Assembly (NCBI GenBank): GCA_958296075.1
Contig: CATQHW010000003.1
Coordinates: forward strand, 744,001-808,000
Direction of reading: 5' to 3'
DNA: 64,000 bases
From: an uncultured Spirochaetia bacterium
GTDB taxonomy: Bacteria > Spirochaetota > Spirochaetia > SZUA-6 > Bin103
Part shown: piece by piece, positions 1-8,644 of the stretch
Layout of the letters: each line of letters begins with the position of its first letter
How positions within the stretch are numbered: the first letter of the stretch is position 1
Notes under the pieces: model-generated
Told to the model about the DNA's origin: nothing
Seen by the model: the letters and a program-made list of their open reading frames with translations, nothing else
Database searches by the model: none
Position numbers and translations under genes: made by a program

Positions 1-1092
1 TGGCTCGGCCCCTGGGTGCTGGAAAGCTACGACCCGAGCAGCAAGCTGGTTGCGGTGCGCAATCCCTACTATCCGGTGGTCGACACCGCCGGGAATCAGC
101 TCCCCTACATCGACCGAATCGAACGACGGGTGGTGGCCAACAAGGAAGCGGCCATCCTGGCGATGGTGCAGGGCGAGGTGGACGCGCAGCAGGGACTCAT
201 CGCGCTCTCCGACCTGCAGGTTCTGCGCGACGGCCAGCAGCGCGGCGACTACACCATCGACATGTGGACGGGCGGCTCGCGGCAGGGCTGGGTCAACCTG
301 ATCGTCGAGCCGACCAATGAGAAGCTGGCACCCTACATCCGCCAGATCGACTTCCGCCGGGCGCTCTCGCTGGCCCTGAACCGCGACGAGATGAACGACA
401 CCCTGTACTTCGGACTGGGCAAGACCTCCGGCACGGTCGTCTCGCCGAATTCGGTCTTCTACGACCCGCGGATGGACACGTACGCCGAGTACGATCCCGA
501 ACGCGCGCGCAGCCTGCTGGAGGGGCTCGGCCTCAAGGACACCAACGGTGACGGCATGCTCGAGTATCCGGACGGCGGCAAGGTGACGATCATCCTGGAC
601 GTGCACTCGGGCGTACCGGATACGATTTCGCCGTCCGAGCTGATCGTAGACTACTGGCGGGACATCGGTATCGACGCGACCATGGACGTCCTTGCCGGTT
701 CGGCCTGGTCCGCACGCTGCGGCGGCGACGGAGAGGCGATCATGTGGGTCGGCCCGTCGTTCGAGCCGTATCTGCCGCACACCTTCCTGGGCCGCCAGTT
801 CAGTCCGCTCTCGCACATGTGCGGGCACGGACTGGTGGATCCTCCGCAGGAGTACCAGGATATCTGGGAGCTGGAGCAGGAGCTGACGTCGGAGCTCGAC
901 GCGGAGCTATTCGTCGATCTGGTCAAGCAGTTCTACGTCATGATGGGCGAGGACGTGCTGTTTCAGATCGCCCACATAGCCGAGGTTCCGATTCCGGTGC
1001 TGCGCAGCAACAAGATCGGCAACATGCCGGAGACGGGCGTGAAACTGAAGGGGATCATGTCCGCGCACCTGGATCAGTTCTACTTCAAGTAG
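1..1092 (+). CDS. ABC transporter substrate-binding protein, family 5 (5'-truncated by window edge)
   Basis: The frame is open from base 1, so this is the C-terminal ~363 residues of a larger protein; its signal peptide lies outside the window. The sequence reads as a family 5 extracellular solute-binding protein (DppA/OppA type), with the typical GPWVLESYDPSSKLVAVRNP-like start of lobe II, a D-x-N-x-D-G segment near residue 180 (DTNGDGMLEYPDG), and the long conserved C-terminal lobe. The role is capture of peptides, or possibly oligosaccharides, in the periplasm and delivery to the two permeases that follow at once on the same strand. Substrate cannot be read from the sequence. The BNR-repeat genes just downstream make a sugar-derived ligand possible, but that is inference. 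Confidence 0.9.
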   Translation, partial: WLGPWVLESYDPSSKLVAVRNPYYPVVDTAGNQLPYIDRIERRVVANKEAAILAMVQGEVDAQQGLIALSDLQVLRDGQQRGDYTIDMWTGGSRQGWVNLIVEPTNEKLAPYIRQIDFRRALSLALNRDEMNDTLYFGLGKTSGTVVSPNSVFYDPRMDTYAEYDPERARSLLEGLGLKDTNGDGMLEYPDGGKVTIILDVHSGVPDTISPSELIVDYWRDIGIDATMDVLAGSAWSARCGGDGEAIMWVGPSFEPYLPHTFLGRQFSPLSHMCGHGLVDPPQEYQDIWELEQELTSELDAELFVDLVKQFYVMMGEDVLFQIAHIAEVPIPVLRSNKIGNMPETGVKLKGIMSAHLDQFYFK

Positions 1093-1116
1093 GATCGTGA
1101 GAGGCTGACACGCAGG

Positions 1117-1143
1117 GGACTGGCGGGAGCTTCCCGTCAGTCC
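1117..1143 (+). promoter_or_regulatory. Intercistronic stem-loop between binding-protein and permease genes
   Basis: A 12-bp stem (GGACTGGCGGGA pairing with TCCCGTCAGTCC, one G-T wobble) with a 3-nt loop lies 25 bases after the binding-protein stop and 17 bases before the permease start. It is followed by CTCCTTT, not a clean T-run. In ABC operons such hairpins often partly terminate transcription or protect the upstream mRNA, giving excess binding protein over permease. That role here is inferred from position. Confidence 0.6.
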
Positions 1144-1159
1144 CTCCTTTGGTACCGGA

Positions 1160-2158
1160 ATGACGGCGTTCATCATCCGCAGGGTGCTGACCATGATCGT
1201 GTCGTTCTTCCTGATCTCGATCGTGGTCTTCGTCACCATACAGTTGCCGCCGGGGGACTACGCGTCGAACCTGATCGCGCTGGCCGCCGGCACCGACGCG
1301 CGCGTCATCAACGCGCAGGCGGCTCAGGAGCTTGCCGGCAACATCCGGGCGCGCTTCGGCCTGGACAAGCCGCAATGGCAGCAGTACCTGTTCTGGATCG
1401 GCAACTTCATGCGCGGCGACTTCGGCCTGTCGCTGGAGACGTTCCTGCCGGTGCGGGAGCTGCTGGAAAACCGGCTCCTGATCAGCTTCGGCCTGTCGCT
1501 GGTGACGCTGCTGTTCACGTGGGCCATCGGCATTCCGATCGGCATCTATACCGCTACCCACAAGAACAGCCTGGGCGACCATGCCGCGACCTTCGCCGGC
1601 TTCATCGGCCTGTCGATACCCAACTTCTTCCTGGCTCTGGTGCTGATGGTGTTCGCGCTGTACGCGCTCGACCTGCCGGTGGGACGCCTGCTCTCCGCGG
1701 AATACGAGGATGCGCCGTGGAGCCTCGGCAAGTTGTGGGACTTGGCCAAGAACCTGTGGATACCGATCATCGTCATCGGCACCGCCGGCACGGCCAGCAC
1801 CATCCGCATCATGCGCGGCAACCTGTTGGAGGTGCTGGAGCAGCCGCACGTGACGACCGCGCGCTCCAAGGGCATGGCCGAACCGGTCGTCATCAGGCGT
1901 CACAGCGTCCGCATCGCGTTCAACCCCTTCATCAGTTCCCTGGGCCTGTCGTTGCCGGCCATGCTGTCGGGAGAGACGATCACCTCGATCGTGCTGAATC
2001 TTCCCACCGCCGGACCGCTGCTGTTCAGGGCTCTCCTGCAAGAGGACGTCTATCTGGCGGGGAGCATTCTGCAGTTCTTCGGGATATTCCTGCTGTTGGG
2101 AAACCTCCTCGCCGATATCGCGCTGGCGTGGCTCGACCCGCGTATCCGCTACGATTGA
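1160..2158 (+). CDS. ABC transporter permease, DppB/OppB type
   Basis: 332-aa inner-membrane permease. The N-terminus (MTAFIIRRVLTMIVSFFLIS) is the usual positively charged start plus first membrane helix of this family, which supports the chosen ATG even though no good ribosome-binding site is visible. A periplasmic segment follows (roughly residues 35-95), then further hydrophobic helices. The EAA-type cytoplasmic loop is near residues 233-250 (ARSKGMAEPVVIRRHSVR), and the family ending LAWLDPRIRYD is present. It forms the heterodimeric channel with the next gene and is driven by the two ATPases further down. It is slightly longer than a typical DppB because of insertions between helices. 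Operon member: 10 bp to the next gene. Confidence 0.93.
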   Translation: MTAFIIRRVLTMIVSFFLISIVVFVTIQLPPGDYASNLIALAAGTDARVINAQAAQELAGNIRARFGLDKPQWQQYLFWIGNFMRGDFGLSLETFLPVRELLENRLLISFGLSLVTLLFTWAIGIPIGIYTATHKNSLGDHAATFAGFIGLSIPNFFLALVLMVFALYALDLPVGRLLSAEYEDAPWSLGKLWDLAKNLWIPIIVIGTAGTASTIRIMRGNLLEVLEQPHVTTARSKGMAEPVVIRRHSVRIAFNPFISSLGLSLPAMLSGETITSIVLNLPTAGPLLFRALLQEDVYLAGSILQFFGIFLLLGNLLADIALAWLDPRIRYD

Positions 2159-2168
2159 CGTAGACGTC

Positions 2169-3278
2169 ATGATCGGGCTCGAAGATACCGCTACGCTCGA
2201 AACGGAGCGCCGGACTCCCCGGCAGCTTGCCTGGCGGCGGTTCCGCAAGAATCGACTGGCGGTCGCCAGCGCCGTCGTCGTCGCGCTGTTCTACCTGATG
2301 GCGGTCTTCGCGCCGTTCCTGAGCCCCTATCATCACGACGAAAAGTTCACCAAGCTGCGCTTCGCCCCGCCTCAGCGGCTCCATTTCTTCGACGAGGACG
2401 GCCGCTTGAGCAGGCCGTTCACGTACGCGCTCAAGCAGGAGCTGGACCTGGAGACGTTCGCGCTCACCTACCGGGAGATCGACGACACCAAATACTACCT
2501 GCGGTTCTTCGTGCCGGGAGCGCCGTACCGCTTCCTCGGCATCATCCCGATGGAGCGGCGCCTGTTCGGCGTCGACGAGGGCGGCTCGGTCTTTCTGTTC
2601 GGGACCGACACCCTGGGCAGGGACCTGCTGTCACGAATCCTGATCGGATCGCAGGTGAGCCTGACGGTGCCGCTGGTGGGAACCCTGGTGACGGTCGTCA
2701 TCGGCACCATCCTGGGCATCGCGTCGGGCTATTTCGGCCGCATGATCGATCATGCGCTGCAGCGGTTCATCGAGGTGCTGATCTCGTTCCCGAGGGTTCC
2801 GCTGTGGCTCGCGTTCTCGGCCGCGATCCCCGCCACCTGGCCTTCCGGCTGGGTGTACATGGGGATCGTCGTGGCGATATCGCTCATCGGATGGGGCGGC
2901 CTGGCGCGCGTCGTGCGCGGGAAAGTGCTGGCGTACCGCAACGAGGAGTACGTCCTGGCCGCCGAGGGTGTCGGCGCCGGCACCTCGCGCATCATCACCA
3001 AGCACCTGCTGCCGGGGTCGCTGAGCCACATCATCGTCGTGGCGACGCTGTCGGTCCCGGAGCTCATCCTGGCGGAGAGCAGTCTGAGCTTTCTGGGCGT
3101 CGGCGTCACGCCGCCCATGACGAGCTGGGGCATCCTGTTGCAGGGGGCGCAGAGCGTGCAGGCGCTGCTGCACCAGCCCTGGCTCGGCCTGCCGGCGATC
3201 TTCATCATCGTCATCGTGCTCGCCTTCAACTTCCTCGGTGACGGCGTCCGCGACGCCGCCGACCCGTTTGCGACGTGA
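2169..3278 (+). CDS. ABC transporter permease, DppC/OppC type
   Basis: 369-aa inner-membrane permease, partner of the preceding DppB-type protein. The first membrane helix lies near residues 28-50. It is followed by an unusually long periplasmic stretch (about residues 50-150), so the protein exceeds the ~300 aa of ordinary DppC proteins; such insertions occur in a subgroup of oligopeptide permeases. The FGTDTLGRDLLSR motif that opens the conserved permease domain is at about residue 150. The EAA loop (AAEGVGAGTSRIITKHLLPG) and the ESSLSFLGVGV motif are clear. Its stop overlaps the GTG start of the next ATPase gene by 4 bp (GTGA), indicating translational coupling. Confidence 0.93.
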   Translation: MIGLEDTATLETERRTPRQLAWRRFRKNRLAVASAVVVALFYLMAVFAPFLSPYHHDEKFTKLRFAPPQRLHFFDEDGRLSRPFTYALKQELDLETFALTYREIDDTKYYLRFFVPGAPYRFLGIIPMERRLFGVDEGGSVFLFGTDTLGRDLLSRILIGSQVSLTVPLVGTLVTVVIGTILGIASGYFGRMIDHALQRFIEVLISFPRVPLWLAFSAAIPATWPSGWVYMGIVVAISLIGWGGLARVVRGKVLAYRNEEYVLAAEGVGAGTSRIITKHLLPGSLSHIIVVATLSVPELILAESSLSFLGVGVTPPMTSWGILLQGAQSVQALLHQPWLGLPAIFIIVIVLAFNFLGDGVRDAADPFAT

Positions 3279-4270
3279 GCGAACCGCTGCTCCAGGTGAG
3301 CGGTCTGCGGACCTGGTTCCATACGGACGACGGCATCGTGCGCGCGGTGGACGGCGTGAGCTTCGCCGTAGAGCGGAACCGGACGCTGGGAGTGGTGGGA
3401 GAGAGCGGCTGCGGCAAGAGCGTTACGGCGCTGAGCGTGTTGCGGCTGGTCAAGAGCCCGCCCGGCAAGCTGGAGAGCGGCTCCATGGTGCTCGCCACCG
3501 ACCGCGGGCCGATCGATCTGGCAGAGCTGCCGCAGCGCGGCAGGCGGATACGGCAGATCCGCGGCCGCGACGTGTCGATGATCTTCCAGGAGCCGATGCG
3601 GGCGCTGACGCCGGTCTACACCATCGGGTTCCAGATCGAGGAGGCGCTCCGGGAGCACACCGCCATGAACGCCGATGAGGCGACCGCCGCCGCGATCGAG
3701 ATGCTGCGCGCCGTCGGGATGCCGGACGCAGAGCAGCGCATGGACACGTACCCGCACCAGCTCTCGGGCGGCATGCGGCAGCGGGCCATGATCGCCATGG
3801 CTCTGGTGTGCCGGCCGAAGCTCCTGATCGCCGACGAACCGACCACCGCCCTCGACGTCACCATCGAGGCGCAGATCCTGGCGCTGCTGAAGCGGCTGCA
3901 GGCGCAGTTCCACATGGCCATCCTGTTCATCACCCACGACCTGGGGGTGATCGCGAAGATGGCCGACACCGTGATGGTGATGTACCTGGGTCAGGTGATG
4001 GAACGGGCGCCGGTCCGCGATCTCTTCCACGATCCGCGGCATCCCTATACGCAGGCGCTGTTTCGGTCGATCCCGTCCATGGCGGAGGAGCCGAAGCAGC
4101 GGCTGGCGGTCATCCAGGGGTCGGTTCCCCACCCGTTGACGCACAGCGCCGGCTGCCCCTTTGCGCCGCGCTGCGATCACGCCGGCGACCGGTGCGCGCA
4201 GAAGCCGCCGGAGTTCGCGGTCGGCGCGGACCACACGGTCGCCTGCTGGCTCCATGAGTCGGCTCCATGA
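3275..4270 (+). CDS. Oligopeptide ABC transporter ATP-binding protein, OppD/DppD type
   Basis: 331-aa cytoplasmic ATPase that powers the permeases upstream. Walker A is GESGCGKS near residue 46, the Q-loop region reads FQEPMRAL, the signature is LSGGMRQR, Walker B is LLIADEPTTALD, and the H-loop is ITHDLG. The C-terminal extension carries the Cys-containing oligopeptide/dipeptide domain (CPFAPRC...C). In relatives this kind of extension can bind an iron-sulfur cluster; whether it does so here is not known. The start is GTG at 3275, fixed by the 4-bp overlap with the permease stop and by the family-typical N-terminus. Confidence 0.95.
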   Translation: MSEPLLQVSGLRTWFHTDDGIVRAVDGVSFAVERNRTLGVVGESGCGKSVTALSVLRLVKSPPGKLESGSMVLATDRGPIDLAELPQRGRRIRQIRGRDVSMIFQEPMRALTPVYTIGFQIEEALREHTAMNADEATAAAIEMLRAVGMPDAEQRMDTYPHQLSGGMRQRAMIAMALVCRPKLLIADEPTTALDVTIEAQILALLKRLQAQFHMAILFITHDLGVIAKMADTVMVMYLGQVMERAPVRDLFHDPRHPYTQALFRSIPSMAEEPKQRLAVIQGSVPHPLTHSAGCPFAPRCDHAGDRCAQKPPEFAVGADHTVACWLHESAP

Positions 4271-4276
4271 GTCGAT

Positions 4277-5392
4277 ATGAGCGATAGCGAGGGGGCAGGC
4301 GTGGCCGAACGCCCCGAGCTGCTGATCGTCGAGAATCTGCAGAAGCACTTCCCGATCGAGAAGGGGTTGTTGCGGCGCACCGTCGGGCAGATCAGGGCCG
4401 TGGACGGGGTCAGCTTCTCCGTCCGGCAGGGCGAGACCCTGGGACTGGTCGGCGAGAGCGGCTGTGGCAAGACCACCGCCGGCAGGGTCGCCGCGGGCCT
4501 CTCCAGGCCGTCCGGCGGCACGGTGATGTTCCTCTCCGGCGGAGCGCGTATCGACGTTCACGCGCTGAGCCGCCGGGAGCTGAAGGCGTTCCGGCGTCAC
4601 GTGCAAATGGTGTTCCAGGACCCCTATTCCTCGCTCAATCCTTACCTGCGGGTCATCGAGATCGTCGGCGAGCCGCTCGAGGTGCAGGCAGGCATTCGCG
4701 GTGCGGCGCTGCGCGCGGAGGTGGAGCCGCTCCTGGAGGCGGTGGGATTGCGCCCTTCGTACACGGACCGGTTTCCGCACGAGTTCTCGGGCGGTCAACG
4801 GCAGCGGATCAGCCTTGCCCGAGCGCTGGCGCTCAAGCCGCAGCTCGTCATTGCCGATGAGCCGGTCTCCGCCCTCGACGTGTCGGTGCAGGCGCAGATA
4901 CTCAACCTGATGATCGAGCTGCAGCGCCGGTTCGGTCTGAGCTATCTGTTCATCGCCCATGACCTCAGCGTGGTCCGCTACGTCTGCGACCGCGTTGCCG
5001 TGATGTATCTGGGGCGTATCGTCGAGACCGGGGCCTCGGAGGCGGTGTTCCGCAACCCGCGCCACCCCTATACGGAGGCGCTCCTTTCGGCCTTCCCGGC
5101 TCCCGACCCCGATGATACCGATGAGCGTATCGTCCTGGAAGGCGACGTGCCGAGCGCGGCCAACCCGCCCGCCGGCTGCGCGTTCCACACGCGGTGTCCG
5201 TACGCGGTCGGCGCCTGTAGCGGGGACGCGCCCCGGCTCGGAGAGATCGCCGCCGGACGGTTGAGCGCGTGCATACGCGCGGGCGAGTTGACGTTGCAGG
5301 GGAGAGCCATCACCAAACCGCCGTGGGCGGCCGCGCAGGCCGGCGGGTCGTCCGCTACCGGCGAAACCGGGCGGTCCCCGGCATCCGCATGA
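4277..5392 (+). CDS. Oligopeptide ABC transporter ATP-binding protein, OppF/DppF type
   Basis: 371-aa second ATPase of the importer, 6 bp after the first. It has the OppF-type insertion KHFPIEKGLLRRTVGQIRAV ahead of Walker A (GESGCGKTT), then FQDPYSSLNP, the signature FSGGQRQRIS, Walker B LVIADEPVSALD and the H-loop IAHDLS. The C-terminal Cys motif (CAFHTRCPYAVGAC) is also present. The tail of about 30 residues after it is low in complexity and longer than usual. Last gene of the importer operon; the BNR gene begins 56 bp later on the same strand and may be co-transcribed. Confidence 0.95.
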   Translation: MSDSEGAGVAERPELLIVENLQKHFPIEKGLLRRTVGQIRAVDGVSFSVRQGETLGLVGESGCGKTTAGRVAAGLSRPSGGTVMFLSGGARIDVHALSRRELKAFRRHVQMVFQDPYSSLNPYLRVIEIVGEPLEVQAGIRGAALRAEVEPLLEAVGLRPSYTDRFPHEFSGGQRQRISLARALALKPQLVIADEPVSALDVSVQAQILNLMIELQRRFGLSYLFIAHDLSVVRYVCDRVAVMYLGRIVETGASEAVFRNPRHPYTEALLSAFPAPDPDDTDERIVLEGDVPSAANPPAGCAFHTRCPYAVGACSGDAPRLGEIAAGRLSACIRAGELTLQGRAITKPPWAAAQAGGSSATGETGRSPASA

Positions 5393-5448
5393 CCGGCCGG
5401 ACCGCGGCGCGTGTACCTCCGGCCCGATCTGCGGTACAGTCTTTGGCG

Positions 5449-6531
5449 ATGGCCTGGAGCGTCGTCGAGCACGTCACGATCTACCGGGAAGCGGGCTGGT
5501 ACGGGGCGCATCCCAACGTGATCCGCACTCCCGCCGGGGACCTGTTGGCCCTGTTCCACCGATCCCCCGACCTGGGGCATTCCCACCACGGACATCCCCT
5601 GTTCGACGTGCGCGCCTGCCGTTCGCGCGACGACGGCGCCACCTGGGGGCCGGCGGAGTTCGTCACCGGCGACCCGCTCGGCGGGGTGATCGACTTCGGC
5701 ACCCACACCCTGCGCGACGGCAGCATCTTCCTGCACGCCTCGACCGTGGAGCTGGTGCCGGAGGGTGCCACCACCCCCAGTCACACCGCGTGGTCGTCTC
5801 GGCCCGGCATTCCGTATTGGACCCGCTCCCGGGACGACGGCGGTACCTGGAGCGAGCCGGTCCGGTTCCCGCCGCTGCCGGAGGGGGTGTGGGGATCTCC
5901 GGCGGAGCACTCCGGCGTATCGCGCAGCCAGCTCGTCGAGCTGGACGACGGCCGCATCCTGCTGCCCAGCAAGGCGACCGCGCAGCCGGACGGCGGCCAG
6001 CCGTTCTTCGGCATGCTGCGCGTGTCGCACGACGGCGGTGACACGTGGACGTACGGCGGCCGCATCGCCGAGGACGCGGTGGCCCACTTCAGCGAGCCGG
6101 CGATCTACCGCACGCCGGCAGGCCGTATCCTGGTACTGCTGCGCTGCCATCCGCGCCGGCCCCACGACACCCAGTCTCGGCTGGCGCTGGTCACCTCCGA
6201 CGACGCCGGCGCCACTTGGTCGCCGTGGCGCTTCACGTCAATGAAGGGCTGTCCCGGGCACCTGTTGGGGCTACGCGACGGCCGTATCTTCGCCACCGTC
6301 GGCACCCGCTGGGAGGGCCAGCGCGGCTGTCTGGCGCGCGTGCTGGAGCCGGAGGGCGGCGACCTTGACGACGCTCCCGATATCCAGGTGCGCAGCGACT
6401 CGCGCGAAAGCGACTGCGGCTACCCGTGGGCGGTGCAGCTCCGCGACGGCCGTGTGCTGGTCGTCTACTACTACACCTACGCCGACGGCGGGCGCGGGAT
6501 CGAAGGCTCGTTCCTGGAGGAGCGCCCGTAG
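5449..6531 (+). CDS. BNR/Asp-box repeat protein, sialidase-like (copy 1)
   Basis: 360-aa predicted six-bladed propeller. At least four Asp boxes are visible (SRDDGATW, SRDDGGTW, SHDGGDTW, SDDAGATW). The ATG at 5449 was chosen because MAWSVVEHVTIYREAGWYGA aligns with the start of the paralogue encoded at 12748-11618 (MSWKVTDRMTIYREDGFYAL); longer upstream extensions are low-complexity. No signal peptide is seen, so it is probably cytoplasmic, unlike secreted sialidases. Many such proteins are annotated exo-alpha-sialidase from the fold alone. The catalytic Arg triad and Tyr/Glu pair cannot be confirmed here, so the substrate is unknown. It follows the oligopeptide-type importer, consistent with processing an imported glycoconjugate (inference). 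Confidence 0.8.
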   Translation: MAWSVVEHVTIYREAGWYGAHPNVIRTPAGDLLALFHRSPDLGHSHHGHPLFDVRACRSRDDGATWGPAEFVTGDPLGGVIDFGTHTLRDGSIFLHASTVELVPEGATTPSHTAWSSRPGIPYWTRSRDDGGTWSEPVRFPPLPEGVWGSPAEHSGVSRSQLVELDDGRILLPSKATAQPDGGQPFFGMLRVSHDGGDTWTYGGRIAEDAVAHFSEPAIYRTPAGRILVLLRCHPRRPHDTQSRLALVTSDDAGATWSPWRFTSMKGCPGHLLGLRDGRIFATVGTRWEGQRGCLARVLEPEGGDLDDAPDIQVRSDSRESDCGYPWAVQLRDGRVLVVYYYTYADGGRGIEGSFLEERP

Positions 6532-6566
6532 CGCCGGCCGGCGCCCATGCACCAACTCGACCGCGA

Positions 6567-7184
6567 TCAACCGGCGTTTCCGATTCCTGTGGTCGCAACT
6601 TCGTCGCGAAATCTGACCCAGGCAGCCAACTGCTCCAGGGAACCTCCCACCGGCAGGTTCTCCGCAAGCTGCCTGCGGAAACTGCCGAAGTCAGACTCGA
6701 ACCTCTGCCGGCGTCGAGTTCCACGAGGCGCTCCAGCCTTCCGCAGAACGTCTCTCAACATTTGCTTGGGGTCCGAAACGTCTTCCAGTTCATGGGGGGG
6801 CGGCAGATCGAGCGGTTCCGTGCCGCGCGGCCGTCCTGCCACCCTGCGTATCGCGGCTTCATCGGCCAGTAGCCACGCTTCCATCATCCGCACCGGCACT
6901 ACACCGACCCATCGTCCGCCGTACTCCGCGGCAGACAACCCGTTCCTGATCTCATCGTATCTCGCATCGGCTCCCGCTCTATCGGCATCACGATGAACGA
7001 ACAGCAAGTTCACGCCGTGATGATACCGGAGCCCCAGGCGTATCTTGTCTCTCACACGGTGGCCGCGATACGACGCACTCCCGTCGGCTTCCGACGCGCC
7101 GCAAGCGATGAGCAGTGCCTGAATGTGATGGACCAGGGCGGTGTCGGATGAGCCTTCGCAGATCAACAGGAACCGTATTCTCAT
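6567..7184 (-). CDS. DUF4276-like (Toprim-type) protein, partner of the AAA ATPase
   Basis: 205 aa. The N-terminus MRIRFLLICEGSSDTALVHH has the hydrophobic strand followed by EG-S/T-D that marks DUF4276/OLD-type Toprim domains. A second acidic strand, LLFVHRDADRAGADAR, follows at about residues 60-75, and a conserved MMEAWLLAD segment at about residue 100. The start overlaps the stop of the AAA ATPase gene by 4 bp (ATGA), so the two are translationally coupled. AAA ATPase plus separate Toprim/DUF4276 pairs occur in many genomes and look like split OLD nucleases, often in defence islands; a nuclease role is inferred. Convergent with the BNR gene upstream in coordinates (35 bp apart). Confidence 0.72.
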   Translation of the reverse strand: MRIRFLLICEGSSDTALVHHIQALLIACGASEADGSASYRGHRVRDKIRLGLRYHHGVNLLFVHRDADRAGADARYDEIRNGLSAAEYGGRWVGVVPVRMMEAWLLADEAAIRRVAGRPRGTEPLDLPPPHELEDVSDPKQMLRDVLRKAGAPRGTRRRQRFESDFGSFRRQLAENLPVGGSLEQLAAWVRFRDEVATTGIGNAG

Positions 7185-8644
7185 TTACGCGGTCCAAACC
7201 CTTCAGGCCCCAAGTCTTCCGGCCGGAACTGGAGCGTGAGTTGAGCACCGTCCGGCGGAGTCAGATAGGACTGCAATTCGATCTTACCTACACCAGAAGT
7301 ACCGGTATCATCGTTCGGGTTCGCACGATCCCGCCACGAGCCGCGCATGGGATAGCACTTCAGTGGCCACATGGCGGTGCCGGCCGGTGATCGAACGGCG
7401 GGATTCTTTGCCAGAACGATTTCTTCCCTGTTCTGTAGCTGCACGAAGTAGGGCGAGTGGGTAGCGACGATCACTTGCCGCAGCGGGTTGTCGGCCGCCA
7501 CCGGCTCGTCCGGGTCGACCGCGATGTCGTGCAGCAATTGATTCATCGCCGCCAGCCTCTCCGGATGGATGCCGTTTTCGGGCTCCTCCATACAATACAC
7601 GCCGGCGTCGGTCGCTTCGGAGATGGCGGTCAGGGCCAGGAACCTCAGCGTCCCGTCGGAAATCGAATTCGCGCGCAGGCGTACGCCGCCGCGTTCTTCG
7701 AGCTCCAGGGAATAGAGCTGGCGTACTTCGTCGCTCACCGCTCGAACCGCTCGTACCGGCACGAGGCGGGACAGCGTGTTGGCGATCCGGCTCAGGATGT
7801 CGTCGTGCGGGTCGTCCGAGTTCTGGGACAGGGAAGCTCGGCTGGCCAGATGGTGCAGGGTGACGGGGATATGTCCACCGTCGGCAGTGATGCCCGGTTC
7901 GTCGGTGAACTTGTCAGGCCTCCGCATCGCCGAGGGTTCCAGCGCCAGGATGCGCCACCGCTGCATTTCCCGGCGTGCCGCCAGGATCGTCGGCGTGGCC
8001 GCCGTATTCTCGGTCCCGATGATCGTTCGGGGAGCGCGTTCGGCGGGCGCGGCGGGCCGTGCCCTTCCGGAGGAGCCGCCGTCTTGATGGACGACGATGG
8101 TCGCGTCGCGCGTGGAAATATAGCCGGATCCTCGCCGCTTGTTGAAGATGACGCTGCTCCGAAACTTCTGTTTGTCGTTGTACGGAAAACGCAGCTTTCG
8201 AGCGGCCTGGCCGGACGGGATGTGGCGCAGGTCTTCGCGCTCCAGAACGAGCCCGCCGAACGGCCCGGCGGACGGGGATGGCGGTTCGCGCCGGAACGCG
8301 ACTTCGTACCGCAGGAACGTCGACGAAGACTCTCCCGGCCGGCCGAAGTCGTCGACGACGCTTCGATCCACGATCATCTCGGCGGCCAACCTGATACGGT
8401 TGGTCGCGTTGCCATTGGCGGAGAAGAACAGGTCACCGATTTCCCCGGTGTCCTGTTCGGAGCTCCGAATCAGCAGTGCGGAATGATTGATGGTGTGATC
8501 GGTCAATAACGACAGGAACCGGATGGCGTCGAAGATGTTGGACTTGCCGACGCCGTTGACACCGGCGATGCACGTATACGGTCCAAGATCGAGGGAAAAA
8601 TCGACCAGATTCTTGAAGCCGTCTACTTCAAGGCGGGTCAGCAT
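7181..8644 (-). CDS. AAA family ATPase (AAA_21/SMC-like), coupled to DUF4276 protein
   Basis: 487 aa. It starts MLTRLEVDGFKNLVDFSLDL with Walker A GVNGVGKSN at about residues 28-36, as in RecF/OLD-type ATPases. Walker B is in CMEEPENGIHPERL and the H-loop motif is VIVATHSPYF near the C-terminus. It has no Toprim domain of its own; the overlapping downstream gene supplies a Toprim-like partner. The ATG at 8644 was chosen because the conserved strand begins there; it overlaps the end of the upstream glycosidase-like gene by 17 bp. Expected to act as an ATP-gated clamp or sensor for the partner nuclease; function not demonstrated. Confidence 0.85.
   Translation of the reverse strand: MLTRLEVDGFKNLVDFSLDLGPYTCIAGVNGVGKSNIFDAIRFLSLLTDHTINHSALLIRSSEQDTGEIGDLFFSANGNATNRIRLAAEMIVDRSVVDDFGRPGESSSTFLRYEVAFRREPPSPSAGPFGGLVLEREDLRHIPSGQAARKLRFPYNDKQKFRSSVIFNKRRGSGYISTRDATIVVHQDGGSSGRARPAAPAERAPRTIIGTENTAATPTILAARREMQRWRILALEPSAMRRPDKFTDEPGITADGGHIPVTLHHLASRASLSQNSDDPHDDILSRIANTLSRLVPVRAVRAVSDEVRQLYSLELEERGGVRLRANSISDGTLRFLALTAISEATDAGVYCMEEPENGIHPERLAAMNQLLHDIAVDPDEPVAADNPLRQVIVATHSPYFVQLQNREEIVLAKNPAVRSPAGTAMWPLKCYPMRGSWRDRANPNDDTGTSGVGKIELQSYLTPPDGAQLTLQFRPEDLGPEGFGPRK

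Noticed and set aside
2750..5188. Minus-strand open frame of about 800 codons over the ABC transporter
   Set aside because: Shadow of the permease and ATPase genes; no recognisable domain.
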